Source: Acidimicrobiales bacterium
GTDB taxonomy: Bacteria; Actinomycetota; Acidimicrobiia; Acidimicrobiales; Iamiaceae
DNA: 64,000 bases
Assembly (NCBI GenBank): GCA_035547835.1
Contig: DASZTW010000005.1
Span: 372,001-436,000 of the forward strand
Direction: 5' to 3'
This document shows positions 52,132-60,098 of this stretch, piece by piece. The notes below the pieces were generated by a model. The model saw nothing but the letters and a program-made list of their open reading frames with translations, ran no database searches and was not told where the DNA came from. The number at the start of each line of letters is the position of its first letter. The first letter of the stretch is position 1. A program made the translations under genes and the position numbers.

Positions 52132-52965
52132 GTGGCCGCCGTCATCGTGATCATCGTCGTCGTCGTGTTGCTGCTCCTGGCCGTGATGTCGCTGCGGATC
52201 GTCCAGGAGTATGAGCGAGGCGTCATCTTCCGTCTCGGCCGCTGTGTCGGCGCCAAGGGACCCGGCCTGTTCGTGATCGTGCCGTTCATCGACAAGATCG
52301 TGAAGGTCAATCTGCAGGAGATGGCCGTCCCGGTGCAGCCCCAGCAGGTCATCACCATGGACAACGTCACGCTCTCGCTCGACGCGGTGGTCTTCTTGCG
52401 GGTGACCAGCCCGGAAGCGTCGGTGATCCGGGTGCAGAGCTGGTACAACGCGTCATCGCTGCTCGCCCAGACGGCACTGCGGTCGGTGGTGGGCCAGCAC
52501 GACCTCGACGAGCTGCTCAACAACCGCCAGCAGATCGACGGCGAGATCAAGGAGCTGCTCGACCAGCAGACCGAGGAGTGGGGGGTCGAGGTGCGCCGGG
52601 TCGAACTGCGCGACATCGACCTCCCCGAGCAGATCCAGCGGGCGATGAGCCGTCAGGCCGAAGCCGAGCGTGACCGACGTGCCAAAGTGATCGCCGCCGA
52701 AGGCGAGCTGCAGGCCTCGGTCAAGCTGTCCGAAGCCGCCACTGCGATGTCGGCCGCCCCTGGCACGTTCCAACTGCGCACATTGCAGACGATGGCCGAG
52801 ATCTCCACGGAGAACTCGTCGACCATCATCTTCCCGATCCCGACCGAGGTCATGGAGGCCTTCCGGGTCTTCGCCCACAGCGGCAGCGAGCTTCCACGCG
52901 TGGTCACGCCCCCGCCGCCGCCCACGGCCCCCACCGACGCCCCGCCGAACCCCAGCGAGCTGTGA
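52132..52965 (+). CDS. SPFH/stomatin-like (slipin) membrane protein
   Basis: 277 aa. An N-terminal hydrophobic anchor (AAVIVIIVVVVLLLLAVMSL) precedes the slipin-type SPFH domain. That domain carries RIVQEYERGVIFRLGR, GPGLFVIVPFID, ALRSVVGQHDLDELL and ELRDIDLPEQIQRAM. A coiled coil (AEAERDRRAKVIAAEGE) and a Pro-rich tail follow. Slipins scaffold membrane microdomains. The usual NfeD partner gene is not adjacent. Its stop codon lies inside the 52960 hairpin repeat. Confidence 0.88.
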   Translation: MAAVIVIIVVVVLLLLAVMSLRIVQEYERGVIFRLGRCVGAKGPGLFVIVPFIDKIVKVNLQEMAVPVQPQQVITMDNVTLSLDAVVFLRVTSPEASVIRVQSWYNASSLLAQTALRSVVGQHDLDELLNNRQQIDGEIKELLDQQTEEWGVEVRRVELRDIDLPEQIQRAMSRQAEAERDRRAKVIAAEGELQASVKLSEAATAMSAAPGTFQLRTLQTMAEISTENSSTIIFPIPTEVMEAFRVFAHSGSELPRVVTPPPPPTAPTDAPPNPSEL

Positions 52966-53002
52966 GCACTTGACCACCTACCAGGTGGTCAAGTGCTCAC
53001 AG
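52960..53002. repeat. 43-bp hairpin repeat, copy 3 (perfect palindrome)
   Basis: CTGTGAGCACTTGACCACCT, loop ACC, and its exact complement: a 20-bp perfect stem. It shares outer arms and flanks (GAG..., ...CAGCGGG) with the copies at 6349 and 6422. It overlaps the SPFH stop and ends 20 bp from the recA stop, so it could terminate both convergent genes. Confidence 0.85.
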
Positions 53003-53021
53003 CAGCGGGATGCGGCGAGCG

Positions 53022-54107
53022 TCAGTCGTCGAGCGTGATCGGCTCGTCGTCGCGCTCGGTCATGACATCGGCCGAACCGCCGGGGTCGGCCGACAGCAGG
53101 TCGTCGGCCGCGCCGTCGACGTCGTCATCGACCCCGACCTCCTTGCGGATCTGCTCGGAGATCTCGACCATCAGCTCGGGGTTCTCGGTGAGGAACGACT
53201 TGGCGTTCTCGCGGCCCTGACCGAGCTGCTCACCCTCGTAGGTGTACCAGGCACCCGACTTCTTCACGACGCCGAGGTCGACCCCGATGTCGAGCAGCGA
53301 GCCTTCACGACTGATCCCCGTGCCGTACATGATGTCGAACTCGGCCTGGCGGAAGGGCGGGGCCACCTTGTTCTTCACCACCTTGACGCGAGTGCGGTTG
53401 CCGACCACCTCGACCCCGTCCTTGATCGCCTCGATGCGGCGGATGTCGAGCCGGACCGACGAGTAGAACTTCAGCGCCCGCCCACCGGGCGTGGTCTCGG
53501 GCGACCCGAACATCACGCCGATCTTCTCGCGCAGCTGGTTGATGAAGATGCAGATGGTCTGGGTCTTGTTCAACGTGCCGGTGAGCTTGCGGAGCGCCTG
53601 CGACATCAGGCGGGCCTGCAGGCCGACGTGGCTGTCGCCCATCTCGCCTTCGATCTCGGCTCGTGGAGTGAGCGCGGCGACGGAGTCGATCACCACCACG
53701 TCGAGCGCGCCCGAGCGGATCAACATGTCGGCGATCTCGAGGGCCTGCTCGCCGGTGTCGGGCTGCGAGATGAACAGCTCGTCGACGTCGACCCCGATGG
53801 CCCGCGCGTACACCGGATCCATGGCGTGCTCGGCGTCAATGTAGGCGCAGATCCCACCGTTGCGCTGTGCCTCCGCCACGACGTGCATGGCCAAGGTGGA
53901 CTTGCCGGAGGACTCGGGGCCGTAGATCTCGACCACCCGGCCCCGGGGAAGGCCGCCCACCCCGAGCGCCAGGTCGAGCGCCAGCGCGCCTGTGGGGATG
54001 GCCTCCACCTTCATGGTGGTCTTCTCGCCCATCTTCATGACCGAGCCCTTGCCGTACTGCTTCTCGATGCTGCCCAATGCCACTTCGAGTGCCTTGAGAC
54101 GATCCAC
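53022..54107 (-). CDS. recA: Recombinase RecA
   Basis: Strand exchange and SOS co-protease, 361 aa. The start (M)[20 protein letters not shown] is at a GTG with AAAGGA 7 nt upstream. Walker A is GPESSGKST (63-71). IDAEHAMDP, the L1/L2 region ([13 protein letters not shown]) and an acidic tail are present. Two promoters are visible upstream, one with a LexA box and one with a damage-type 15-mer. No recX follows; the convergent SPFH gene does. No intein interrupts it. Confidence 0.97.
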   Translation of the reverse strand: MDRLKALEVALGSIEKQYGKGSVMKMGEKTTMKVEAIPTGALALDLALGVGGLPRGRVVEIYGPESSGKSTLAMHVVAEAQRNGGICAYIDAEHAMDPVYARAIGVDVDELFISQPDTGEQALEIADMLIRSGALDVVVIDSVAALTPRAEIEGEMGDSHVGLQARLMSQALRKLTGTLNKTQTICIFINQLREKIGVMFGSPETTPGGRALKFYSSVRLDIRRIEAIKDGVEVVGNRTRVKVVKNKVAPPFRQAEFDIMYGTGISREGSLLDIGVDLGVVKKSGAWYTYEGEQLGQGRENAKSFLTENPELMVEISEQIRKEVGVDDDVDGAADDLLSADPGGSADVMTERDDEPITLDD

Positions 54108-54192
54108 GTCGTGTCCTTTCCTTCGCCGGTTCGCAACCGGCAGCGTGTTGTCGTTCGGAGGCTGCATGGCCGCAGCGATCAACTCGGTCTCG

Positions 54193-54215
54193 ACGCTACG
54201 CAGGGGGTGTGACAG
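54193..54215 (-). promoter_or_regulatory. Candidate LexA-independent recA promoter (15-mer copy C)
   Basis: On the minus strand CTGTCACAC (54207-54215), 8 nt, then TAGCGT (54193-54198). The layout equals RecA-NDp promoters activated by PafBC in mycobacteria (TTGTCRGTG-N8-TAnnnT). The 15-mer (54201-54215) is identical to the two copies before the LysM gene. Expected leader about 80 nt. Confidence 0.6.
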
Positions 54216-54216
54216 T

Positions 54217-54232
54217 GCCGGGGATCCCCGGC
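54217..54232. repeat. 16-bp perfect palindrome in the recA leader
   Basis: GCCGGGGATCCCCGGC lies directly upstream of the 15-mer and downstream of the LexA-controlled promoter. In the longer transcript it could fold into a stem; it may also be a protein site. Confidence 0.4.
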
Positions 54233-54260
54233 GAGGTGCCGCTCCTGCGAGAACGACATC

Positions 54261-54290
54261 AGCGTAATTCACGAACGCCCGTTCGATCAA
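54261..54290 (-). promoter_or_regulatory. LexA-controlled recA promoter
   Basis: On the minus strand TTGATC (54285-54290), an 18-bp spacer and TACGCT (54261-54266). The LexA box occupies most of the spacer, so repressor and polymerase would exclude each other. The leader to the GTG is about 145 nt. Confidence 0.6.
54272..54285. promoter_or_regulatory. LexA box of recA
   Basis: CGAACGCCCGTTCG, a perfect match to CGAAC-N4-GTTCG, placed between the -35 and -10 of recA. Confidence 0.85.
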
Positions 54291-54368
54291 GCCTTCTGCG
54301 GCGCCCGCCGGTGAGCGCCCGCACGACCGCCCCGGTGACCGCCCGGACGGCTGCTCGGCCCGTGCCGG

Positions 54369-55361
54369 TCAGCGGTCGAGGTCGGCTTCGGTGACCTCGT
54401 GGAGGAGGGGTTCGCCGGCCTGGTAGCGGCGCAAGTTCTCGCAGAACAGCTCGGCGGCCCGCACGCGCCGCCCGTCGCCGGACGCCGAGTTGTGGGGTGT
54501 GAGCACCAGTCGCGGATGGGTCCACATCCACGAGTCGGCCGGTACCGGTTCGACCGCCATCACGTCGAGCGCGGCACGGGCCGGAACGCCCCGATCGAGC
54601 GCGGCGTGGAGCGCGTCCTCGTCGACCACTGCACCGCGGCCCACGTTCACGAGCAACGACCCGGGCTTCATCGCCGCCAGGAACCGGGCATCCACCAGGC
54701 CCGCCGTCGTCGAGTTCGCCGGCACGCTGAGCACGACGACGTCGACCTCGCCGAGCACGGTGTGCACCTCGGCCAGCCCCACCGCGCGGTCGACCGGGTC
54801 GCCGGGCTGGGGATGGCGCCGAACGCCGATCACCTCCGCGCCGAACACCCGCGCCCGTTCGGCGACCGCGCCGCCGATCGCGCCGAGCCCGACGACGAGC
54901 CACGTCGTGCCGCGCACCTCGCGGAACTGGTGCACCCGCCACTCCCCTGCGGCCTGCGCGGCGCGCCAGCGCTCGGCCTGTTGGAAGTGGTCGAGCGCAG
55001 CGCGGATCACGTACTCGGAGATGCTGACGTAGTTGACGTGCGAAGTGGTGAGTCGGGTACCGCGTCGCACGACTTCGGCGAAGACGGGCTCGTCGGTGCC
55101 CGCGGCCGACGACTGGAACCACTTCAGCGACGTGCCGTAGCGCACCATGCCCATGAACTTGCGGATCGGCCCGCCTTCGTCGAACAGGTCGGACGTGAGC
55201 CAGGCGATGTCGGGCGCCGCGTCGTCGCGGGCCACCACACAGCCGTCGTCGTCGACCAGCGAGGCGTCGTCCTGCATGCGCAGCAGCCGGATGTCGGGCG
55301 CCACCGCCCGGATGCGGTCGCCGAAGCGCGCCGCGGCCAGCTCCGAGATCAGCACCTCCAC
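54369..55361 (-). CDS. D-2-hydroxyacid dehydrogenase
   Basis: NAD(P)-dependent enzyme of the D-isomer family, 330 aa. The Rossmann motif is VVGLGAIGGAVAERARVFGAEVIGV, followed by LLVNVGRGAVVDEDAL, ALDVMAVEPVP and TPHNSASGDG, where His-Asn replaces the usual His-x-x-Gly-Ala. It resembles glyoxylate/hydroxypyruvate reductase-like members. The GTG at 55361 has TACCCT 7 nt before it; upstream codons in this frame are Arg-rich noise. Confidence 0.86.
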   Translation of the reverse strand: MEVLISELAAARFGDRIRAVAPDIRLLRMQDDASLVDDDGCVVARDDAAPDIAWLTSDLFDEGGPIRKFMGMVRYGTSLKWFQSSAAGTDEPVFAEVVRRGTRLTTSHVNYVSISEYVIRAALDHFQQAERWRAAQAAGEWRVHQFREVRGTTWLVVGLGAIGGAVAERARVFGAEVIGVRRHPQPGDPVDRAVGLAEVHTVLGEVDVVVLSVPANSTTAGLVDARFLAAMKPGSLLVNVGRGAVVDEDALHAALDRGVPARAALDVMAVEPVPADSWMWTHPRLVLTPHNSASGDGRRVRAAELFCENLRRYQAGEPLLHEVTEADLDR

Positions 55362-55368
55362 CGCCCGG

Positions 55369-55374
55369 AGGGTA
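55369..55374 (-). promoter_or_regulatory. Candidate -10 of the hydroxyacid dehydrogenase gene
   Basis: On the minus strand TACCCT lies 7 nt before the GTG at 55361, a leaderless arrangement. Confidence 0.45.
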
Positions 55375-55441
55375 CCGGCGCAGGACCCGGGAGATCTCCG
55401 ACCCGCGGTAGAGTTATTCGTGGCCGCCGGAAGGGGGAACC

Positions 55442-56341
55442 GTGAGCGCCGATGAACCGACCCTCCACCACCACGACGTGATCCTCGGGCAGCTCGACCC
55501 GGACGCCGACATGGGGTTCGGAAAGGACAGCACACTGCGCAAGGTCGTGTCCGAACCGGTCTGCGGCCTGTTCGCGCAACGGGCCTTGGTGATGGACGTC
55601 GCCCACCCGAAGGTCGGCGCAGGCGTCCGCGACCACAGCCGCTTCCAGCACCTCCCGGTGCGGCGGCTGTGGGGCACGATGGACCTCGGCACCCAGCTGG
55701 TCTTCGGCGACGTCGACATCTCGCGGGCCGCCGCCCGCCGCATCTACGCCTTCCACGACCACGTGAACGGGCACGTGGCCGAGCCGCCGGTGCCCGATGA
55801 CGATGCGCACCGCTACACCGCGCATGACGCCACGCTCCTGCGGTGGGTGTGGGCCACGATCATCGACAGCGTCGAGGTCGCGTTCACCCGCTGGGTCCGC
55901 CCGTTCGCCGACGGTGAGGCCGACGCGTTCTATGCCGACGCCTGCTCGTTCGCGCGGTTCTTCGGCATCCCGGCCGAGCTCCTCCCTCCCGACCGAGGAG
56001 CCTTCGCCGAGTATCTCGACGAGGTGTTGTCGAGCGACCTGCTGGGCTCGACACCCACGAGCCAGGCGATGGTCCACGACGTGCTGTGGCACCCGATGGT
56101 GCCCGGCCCGCTCGCCCGCACCCCGCGCGTGATGGCCATCGGGCTGCTCGACCCCCGCCTCGCCAAGCGCCTCGACCTCGAGCTGAGCCCGGCCGACCAG
56201 CGCCTGTTCGACCGCCTCGACCGGCGGCTCGCCCGCTGGTACCACCGGCTCCCCGCCGTGCGCACCAAGGGGATCGACGCTTACCTGTTCTTGCGCCGCC
56301 CCACGATCGGGTTGAAGGAGCGGCTCACGCCCGGGCGATGA
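55442..56341 (+). CDS. Oxygenase MpaB family (DUF2236) protein
   Basis: 299 aa, all-alpha. The pattern QRALVMDVAHPKVGAGV, RRIYAFHDHVNGHV, HDATLLRWVWATIIDSVEV and AYLFLRR belongs to the DUF2236/MpaB group, whose members include haem-binding latex-clearing-type oxygenases. The substrate is unknown. The GTG start has AAGGGGG about 5 nt upstream. Its 3' end overlaps the convergent TSUP gene by 17 bp. Confidence 0.82.
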   Translation: MSADEPTLHHHDVILGQLDPDADMGFGKDSTLRKVVSEPVCGLFAQRALVMDVAHPKVGAGVRDHSRFQHLPVRRLWGTMDLGTQLVFGDVDISRAAARRIYAFHDHVNGHVAEPPVPDDDAHRYTAHDATLLRWVWATIIDSVEVAFTRWVRPFADGEADAFYADACSFARFFGIPAELLPPDRGAFAEYLDEVLSSDLLGSTPTSQAMVHDVLWHPMVPGPLARTPRVMAIGLLDPRLAKRLDLELSPADQRLFDRLDRRLARWYHRLPAVRTKGIDAYLFLRRPTIGLKERLTPGR

Positions 56342-57077
56342 GGAAGGCGATCCCGAGCACGGCCAGCACGGCCCCGTAGATCCGCTCGAGTCGCACCGAC
56401 TCGGTCCGCAGGGCCACCCGAGCCCCCAGCGCCGACAGCGGTACTGACGCCACCGCGAACACACCGACGACCGACCAGTCGAGGTGACCGAGCGCGGCGT
56501 GCACGATCGTGCCGGGCACGGCCAGCATCGACGCCACCGCGAGTGACGACCCGAACGCCGGCTTCATCGGCATGCGCAGCACGGCGACGTACAGCGGCGC
56601 CAGCAAGAACCCCCCGCTGTTGGCGAGCAGGCCGGCTGAGACCCCGACGACCGCCGCGACCGCGATGGTGCGCCCGGTCAGGTGCGGCACGTCGCGCACC
56701 GCCTCTGTGCTGCCAGGACGCAGCAGGAAGCGGATCCCGAGGGCGGCCACCACCACGTCGGTCACCCCCACCAGGAACCCGCCGCTGATCCAGTTGGTCG
56801 CGACCGCGCCGATCACGGTGGCCGGCAGACCGACGATCAGGCTCCACTTGACGGTCGGCCGGTCGACGAAGCCCAGCTTCCAGTAGGGACGCAGCGCGCT
56901 CAACGTGCCCGGCACGGTGGCGGGCAGCGGTGCGGCCACCGCAACGATCGGCGGAACGCCCACCGCCGCCAGCATCGGCGTGGCGATGGCCGAGCCGCCC
57001 TTGCCGAACAGCCCGCCGAGGAAGCCCACGCCGGCGCCGATGGCGAGGATCGGGAGCCAGTGGAGGACGAAGTGCAC
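56325..57077 (-). CDS. Sulfite exporter TauE/SafE (TSUP) family permease
   Basis: Membrane protein of 250 aa with about eight helices. The family repeat GVGFLGGLFGKGGSAIATPML occurs at the N-terminus and a related AGLLANSGGFLLAPL in the second half. Substrates in the family are sulfite, sulfonates or other organic anions. It is divergent from the LysR gene across a 70-bp gap with a candidate operator, suggesting LysR control. Confidence 0.88.
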   Translation of the reverse strand: MHFVLHWLPILAIGAGVGFLGGLFGKGGSAIATPMLAAVGVPPIVAVAAPLPATVPGTLSALRPYWKLGFVDRPTVKWSLIVGLPATVIGAVATNWISGGFLVGVTDVVVAALGIRFLLRPGSTEAVRDVPHLTGRTIAVAAVVGVSAGLLANSGGFLLAPLYVAVLRMPMKPAFGSSLAVASMLAVPGTIVHAALGHLDWSVVGVFAVASVPLSALGARVALRTESVRLERIYGAVLAVLGIAFLIARA

Positions 57078-57115
57078 GACCTCAGGGAAGCAGGAACCTG
57101 TTCATTCGTCCAAGA

Positions 57116-57139
57116 CATATGTCAAATGATTCCCATATG
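57116..57139. promoter_or_regulatory. Candidate LysR operator
   Basis: Two CATATG palindromes, 57116-57121 and 57134-57139, with centres 18 bp apart in an A/T-rich patch between the divergent TSUP and LysR genes. This fits ATAT-N-ATAT half-sites for an autoregulating LysR protein. Confidence 0.45.
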
Positions 57140-57141
57140 CT
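57136..57141 (+). promoter_or_regulatory. Candidate -10 of the LysR gene
   Basis: TATGCT lies 6 nt before the ATG at 57148. It overlaps the right half-site of the candidate operator. Confidence 0.45.
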
Positions 57142-57147
57142 TTCCCT

Positions 57148-58020
57148 ATGGAACTGCGCCAAGTCGAATACGTGGTAGCCGCCGTCGACGAGGGGGGTTT
57201 CACGAAGGCCGCCGAGGCGATACCGGTCAGCCAACCGTCGCTGTCGGTCGGCATCCGGTCGCTCGAGCGCGAGCTGGGCGTCGCCTTGTTCGACCGGGTG
57301 GGACGGGGCGTGCAGCTCACCGCGGCGGGTGAGGCGTTCCTCGTCCCGGCCCGTCAGCTGCTGCGCGACGCGGCCACCGCCCGCGAGGCGGTGGCGGCAG
57401 TGGCCGGCGTCGCGGCCGGCCACCTCGACCTGGTGTGTCTGCCGACGTTGGCCGTGGAACCGCTTGCCGGGCTCCTCGGCGAGTTCCGCCGCCACCACCC
57501 CGGGGTGCAGGTGCGGGTCGTCGATCCGGTCGACGTGGCCGACGCGCTCGACGCCGTGCGCACGGGTCGGTGCGAGCTGGGGTTGGTCGAGCTGCCCGCC
57601 GCGGACGACTTGGTCGAGCAGCGGTTGCTCGATCAGGAGGTCTACGCGGTGCAGCCGCCCGACGCCGGCGACCATGGACGGGTGGCCCGCAGGCGCCTGC
57701 CGGTCGCGTCGCTCGCCGACCTGCCGATCGTCACCACGCCGATGGGCACGTCGATGCGCGGCCTCATCGACGACGCGCTCGAACACGCCGGCCTCGCACC
57801 GAACATCGCCGTCGAGACCGCGCACCGCGAGGCACTCCTGCCGCTGGTGCTCGCCGGAGCCGGCACGGCGTTCCTCCCCGAGCCGATGGCCCGCCGTGCG
57901 ACCGACGCCGGGGCGGTGGTGTCGCGCCTCGAGCCCGCGGTGGTCCGGACCGTCGGGCTGGTGTACCGGCCCGGCCCGGTGTCCCCCGCCGCCGCGGCGT
58001 TCCTGGCACTCCAACCGTGA
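57148..58020 (+). CDS. LysR family transcriptional regulator
   Basis: 290 aa. The N-terminal winged helix MELRQVEYVVAAVDEGGFTKAAEAIPVSQPSLSVGIRSLERELG is classic. The C-terminal co-inducer domain (about 90-290) is a periplasmic-binding-like fold (LDLVCLPTLAVEPLAGLLG). It probably controls the divergent TSUP permease gene and itself. The effector is unknown. Confidence 0.92.
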   Translation: MELRQVEYVVAAVDEGGFTKAAEAIPVSQPSLSVGIRSLERELGVALFDRVGRGVQLTAAGEAFLVPARQLLRDAATAREAVAAVAGVAAGHLDLVCLPTLAVEPLAGLLGEFRRHHPGVQVRVVDPVDVADALDAVRTGRCELGLVELPAADDLVEQRLLDQEVYAVQPPDAGDHGRVARRRLPVASLADLPIVTTPMGTSMRGLIDDALEHAGLAPNIAVETAHREALLPLVLAGAGTAFLPEPMARRATDAGAVVSRLEPAVVRTVGLVYRPGPVSPAAAAFLALQP

Positions 58021-58070
58021 CCGCTCGCCGGAAGGACCGGGGCCATGCGCCGCTCGGCCATGATCATGGG

Positions 58071-58775
58071 GTGAGCGACACACCTGAGGAGACCGAGGCC
58101 GAGTTCCGCCAGCCTGCATTCGAGCCGCCGCCCGGGGCCGCGCAGCTGCTGCTGGTGCGCCACGGCGAGTCCGCGCCGTACCGCCACGGCGAACCGTTCC
58201 CGCTGGTCGGTGGGCAGGGCGACCCGCCGTTGCACCCCGTCGGCGAGGAACAGGCCGAGCGGGTGGGCGAGCGGTTGGCCCACGAGGACCTCGCCGCGAT
58301 CTACGTCACCACGCTCCAGCGCACGGCGCAGACCGCCGCGCCGCTCGCGGAACGACTCGGGTTGATCCCGGTGGTGGAGGCCGATCTGCGGGAGGTGCAT
58401 CTCGGCGAGTGGGAGGGCGGCGAGTTCCGCAAGCACGTCGCCCACGGGCACCCCGCCGCCCTCGCCGCGTTCGAGGCCGGCTCGTGGGACCCGATCCCCG
58501 GCGCCGAGCAGGCCGTCGATCTCGAAGCGCGGGTGCGGGCTGCCGTCAACCGGATCGCGGCCGCCCACGCCGATCAGTGCGTGGCCGTGTTCAGCCACGG
58601 CGGGGTCATCAGCCAGATCGCCGCGATCGCCACCGGCGGCCGCCCGTTCTCGTTCCTCACGGACAACGCAGCCGTGTCGCACCTCGTGGTCGACGCCGAT
58701 CAGCGGTGGCTGCTGCGCACGTACAACGACACCACCCACCTCCACCCCGGGCTCACCCGCCGCACCCCCCGCTGA
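58071..58775 (+). CDS. Histidine phosphatase (phosphoglycerate-mutase-like)
   Basis: Branch 1 histidine phosphatase, 234 aa. The phospho-accepting His is in LLVRHGESAPY. LQRTAQTAAPLAERLGL, VEADLREVHLGEWEGG and VAVFSHGGVISQI (second His) complete the site. A 20-residue acidic leader precedes it. The GTG at 58071 begins VSDTPEETEAEF; CATGAT 6 nt before it may be a -10. The substrate could be a phosphorylated sugar, nucleotide or alpha-ribazole phosphate (CobC-like), the last of interest given the B12 genes, but nothing here proves it. Confidence 0.83.
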   Translation: MSDTPEETEAEFRQPAFEPPPGAAQLLLVRHGESAPYRHGEPFPLVGGQGDPPLHPVGEEQAERVGERLAHEDLAAIYVTTLQRTAQTAAPLAERLGLIPVVEADLREVHLGEWEGGEFRKHVAHGHPAALAAFEAGSWDPIPGAEQAVDLEARVRAAVNRIAAAHADQCVAVFSHGGVISQIAAIATGGRPFSFLTDNAAVSHLVVDADQRWLLRTYNDTTHLHPGLTRRTPR

Positions 58776-58795
58776 AGATCCCCGAGGGTGGGAGG

Positions 58796-60094
58796 TCAGG
58801 CGCCGAAGACCTTGGGGGCGGTGGGGGCCTCGCCGCGGGCGTCGGCCAGCAAGCGATGGCGGAGCAAGTCGAGCGCGGTGATCACCGTGAACTGGCGGAC
58901 GCGGTCGCGATCGCCGGGCAGGGTCAGGCGGCGGGACACGACGTCGTCGTCGGCCATCGCCAGCCCCACGAAGACCGTGCCGGGACGTTCGCCGTCTTGC
59001 TCGTCGGGCCCGGCCACACCGGTCACGGCCAGGCCGATGTCGGCACCCACCACCCGGCGCGCCCCCGTCGCCATGGCCTCGACGGCGGAAGCGGACACGA
59101 CGGGCCCGGCGGGGACGTCGAGCAAGTCGTGCTTCACCTCGCTGGCGTACGACACCACGCCACCCACGAACGACCGGCTGGCGCCCGCCACGTTGGTGAT
59201 CCGGGCGCCGATCAGGCCACCAGTGAGCGACTCGGCCAACGCGAGCGTGGCTCCGCGATCGCGGAGCAGGCGGAGCACGGCGTACTCCATGGTCTCGTCG
59301 TCGACGCCGAACACGAGGTCGCCGAGCAGCTGCCGGAGCGTCGCCTCCTCTGGCTCGACGATCGAGCGGGCCGCCGCTTCGGTCTCCGCCTTCGCCGTGA
59401 TCCGGACTTTGATGCCCTCCATGCCACTCGCGAGGAACGCGAGGGTGGGCGTACCGATCGAATCGAGCTCCTCGACGCGGCCCGCCAGCCGCTCGGCCAA
59501 CCCCGACTCGCTGTCACCCCAGGTGCGCAGCGTGCGGCTCACGATCGTGGCGGTCACCCCGGCGCGACGTTTGAGGTCGGGCAGGACCGCCCGCTCGATC
59601 ATCTCGTACAGCTCGTACGGCACGCCCGGCACCGCGTAGATGACCTTCGGGCTGTCGTCGCCCCCGTCGCCCACCGGGCAGATCAGGCCGGGCGCGGTGC
59701 CGCGGGCCTGCGGGATGATCGTGGCGCCGTCGGGCACGTCGGCTTGGCGCAGGTTGTTCTCGGGCATCGGCCGGTTGCGCGACGAGAACATGGCGCCGAT
59801 CACGTCGACCAGCGCCGGGTCGCGATGCAGATCGACGCCCATCACCTGGGCGATCGCGTCGCGGGTGATGTCGTCCTGGGTCGGCCCGAGGCCGCCGCAC
59901 ACGATGACCGCGTCGCTGCGATCGAGCGCGGCGGTGAGCACGGCGACGATGCGGTCGAGGTTGTCACCGACCTTGGTCTGCTGCAGGCAATCGATGCCGG
60001 CCAGCGCCAGCTGCTCACCGAGCCAGGATGAGTTGGTGTCGACGATCTGCCCGAGGAGCAGCTCGGTGCCGACCGCCACGACCTCGCAGCGCAT
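58796..60094 (-). CDS. cinA: CinA family protein (nicotinamide-nucleotide amidohydrolase)
   Basis: 432 aa. The N-terminal MoCF-like domain (MRCEVVAVGTELLLGQIVDTN, VIVCGGLGPTQDDITRDA) is about 170 residues. The C-terminal PncC domain (ATLALAESLTGGLIGARIT, VVSYASEVKHDLLDV, GLAVTGVAGPDEQDGERP) recycles NMN. The N-domain relates to ADP-ribose hydrolysis in other species. It lies 4 bp after pgsA in the rimO-pgsA-cinA operon; pgsA-cinA-recA is a common bacterial order, but here recA is 5 kb away. Confidence 0.93.
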   Translation of the reverse strand: MRCEVVAVGTELLLGQIVDTNSSWLGEQLALAGIDCLQQTKVGDNLDRIVAVLTAALDRSDAVIVCGGLGPTQDDITRDAIAQVMGVDLHRDPALVDVIGAMFSSRNRPMPENNLRQADVPDGATIIPQARGTAPGLICPVGDGGDDSPKVIYAVPGVPYELYEMIERAVLPDLKRRAGVTATIVSRTLRTWGDSESGLAERLAGRVEELDSIGTPTLAFLASGMEGIKVRITAKAETEAAARSIVEPEEATLRQLLGDLVFGVDDETMEYAVLRLLRDRGATLALAESLTGGLIGARITNVAGASRSFVGGVVSYASEVKHDLLDVPAGPVVSASAVEAMATGARRVVGADIGLAVTGVAGPDEQDGERPGTVFVGLAMADDDVVSRRLTLPGDRDRVRQFTVITALDLLRHRLLADARGEAPTAPKVFGA

Positions 60095-60098
60095 GTGG

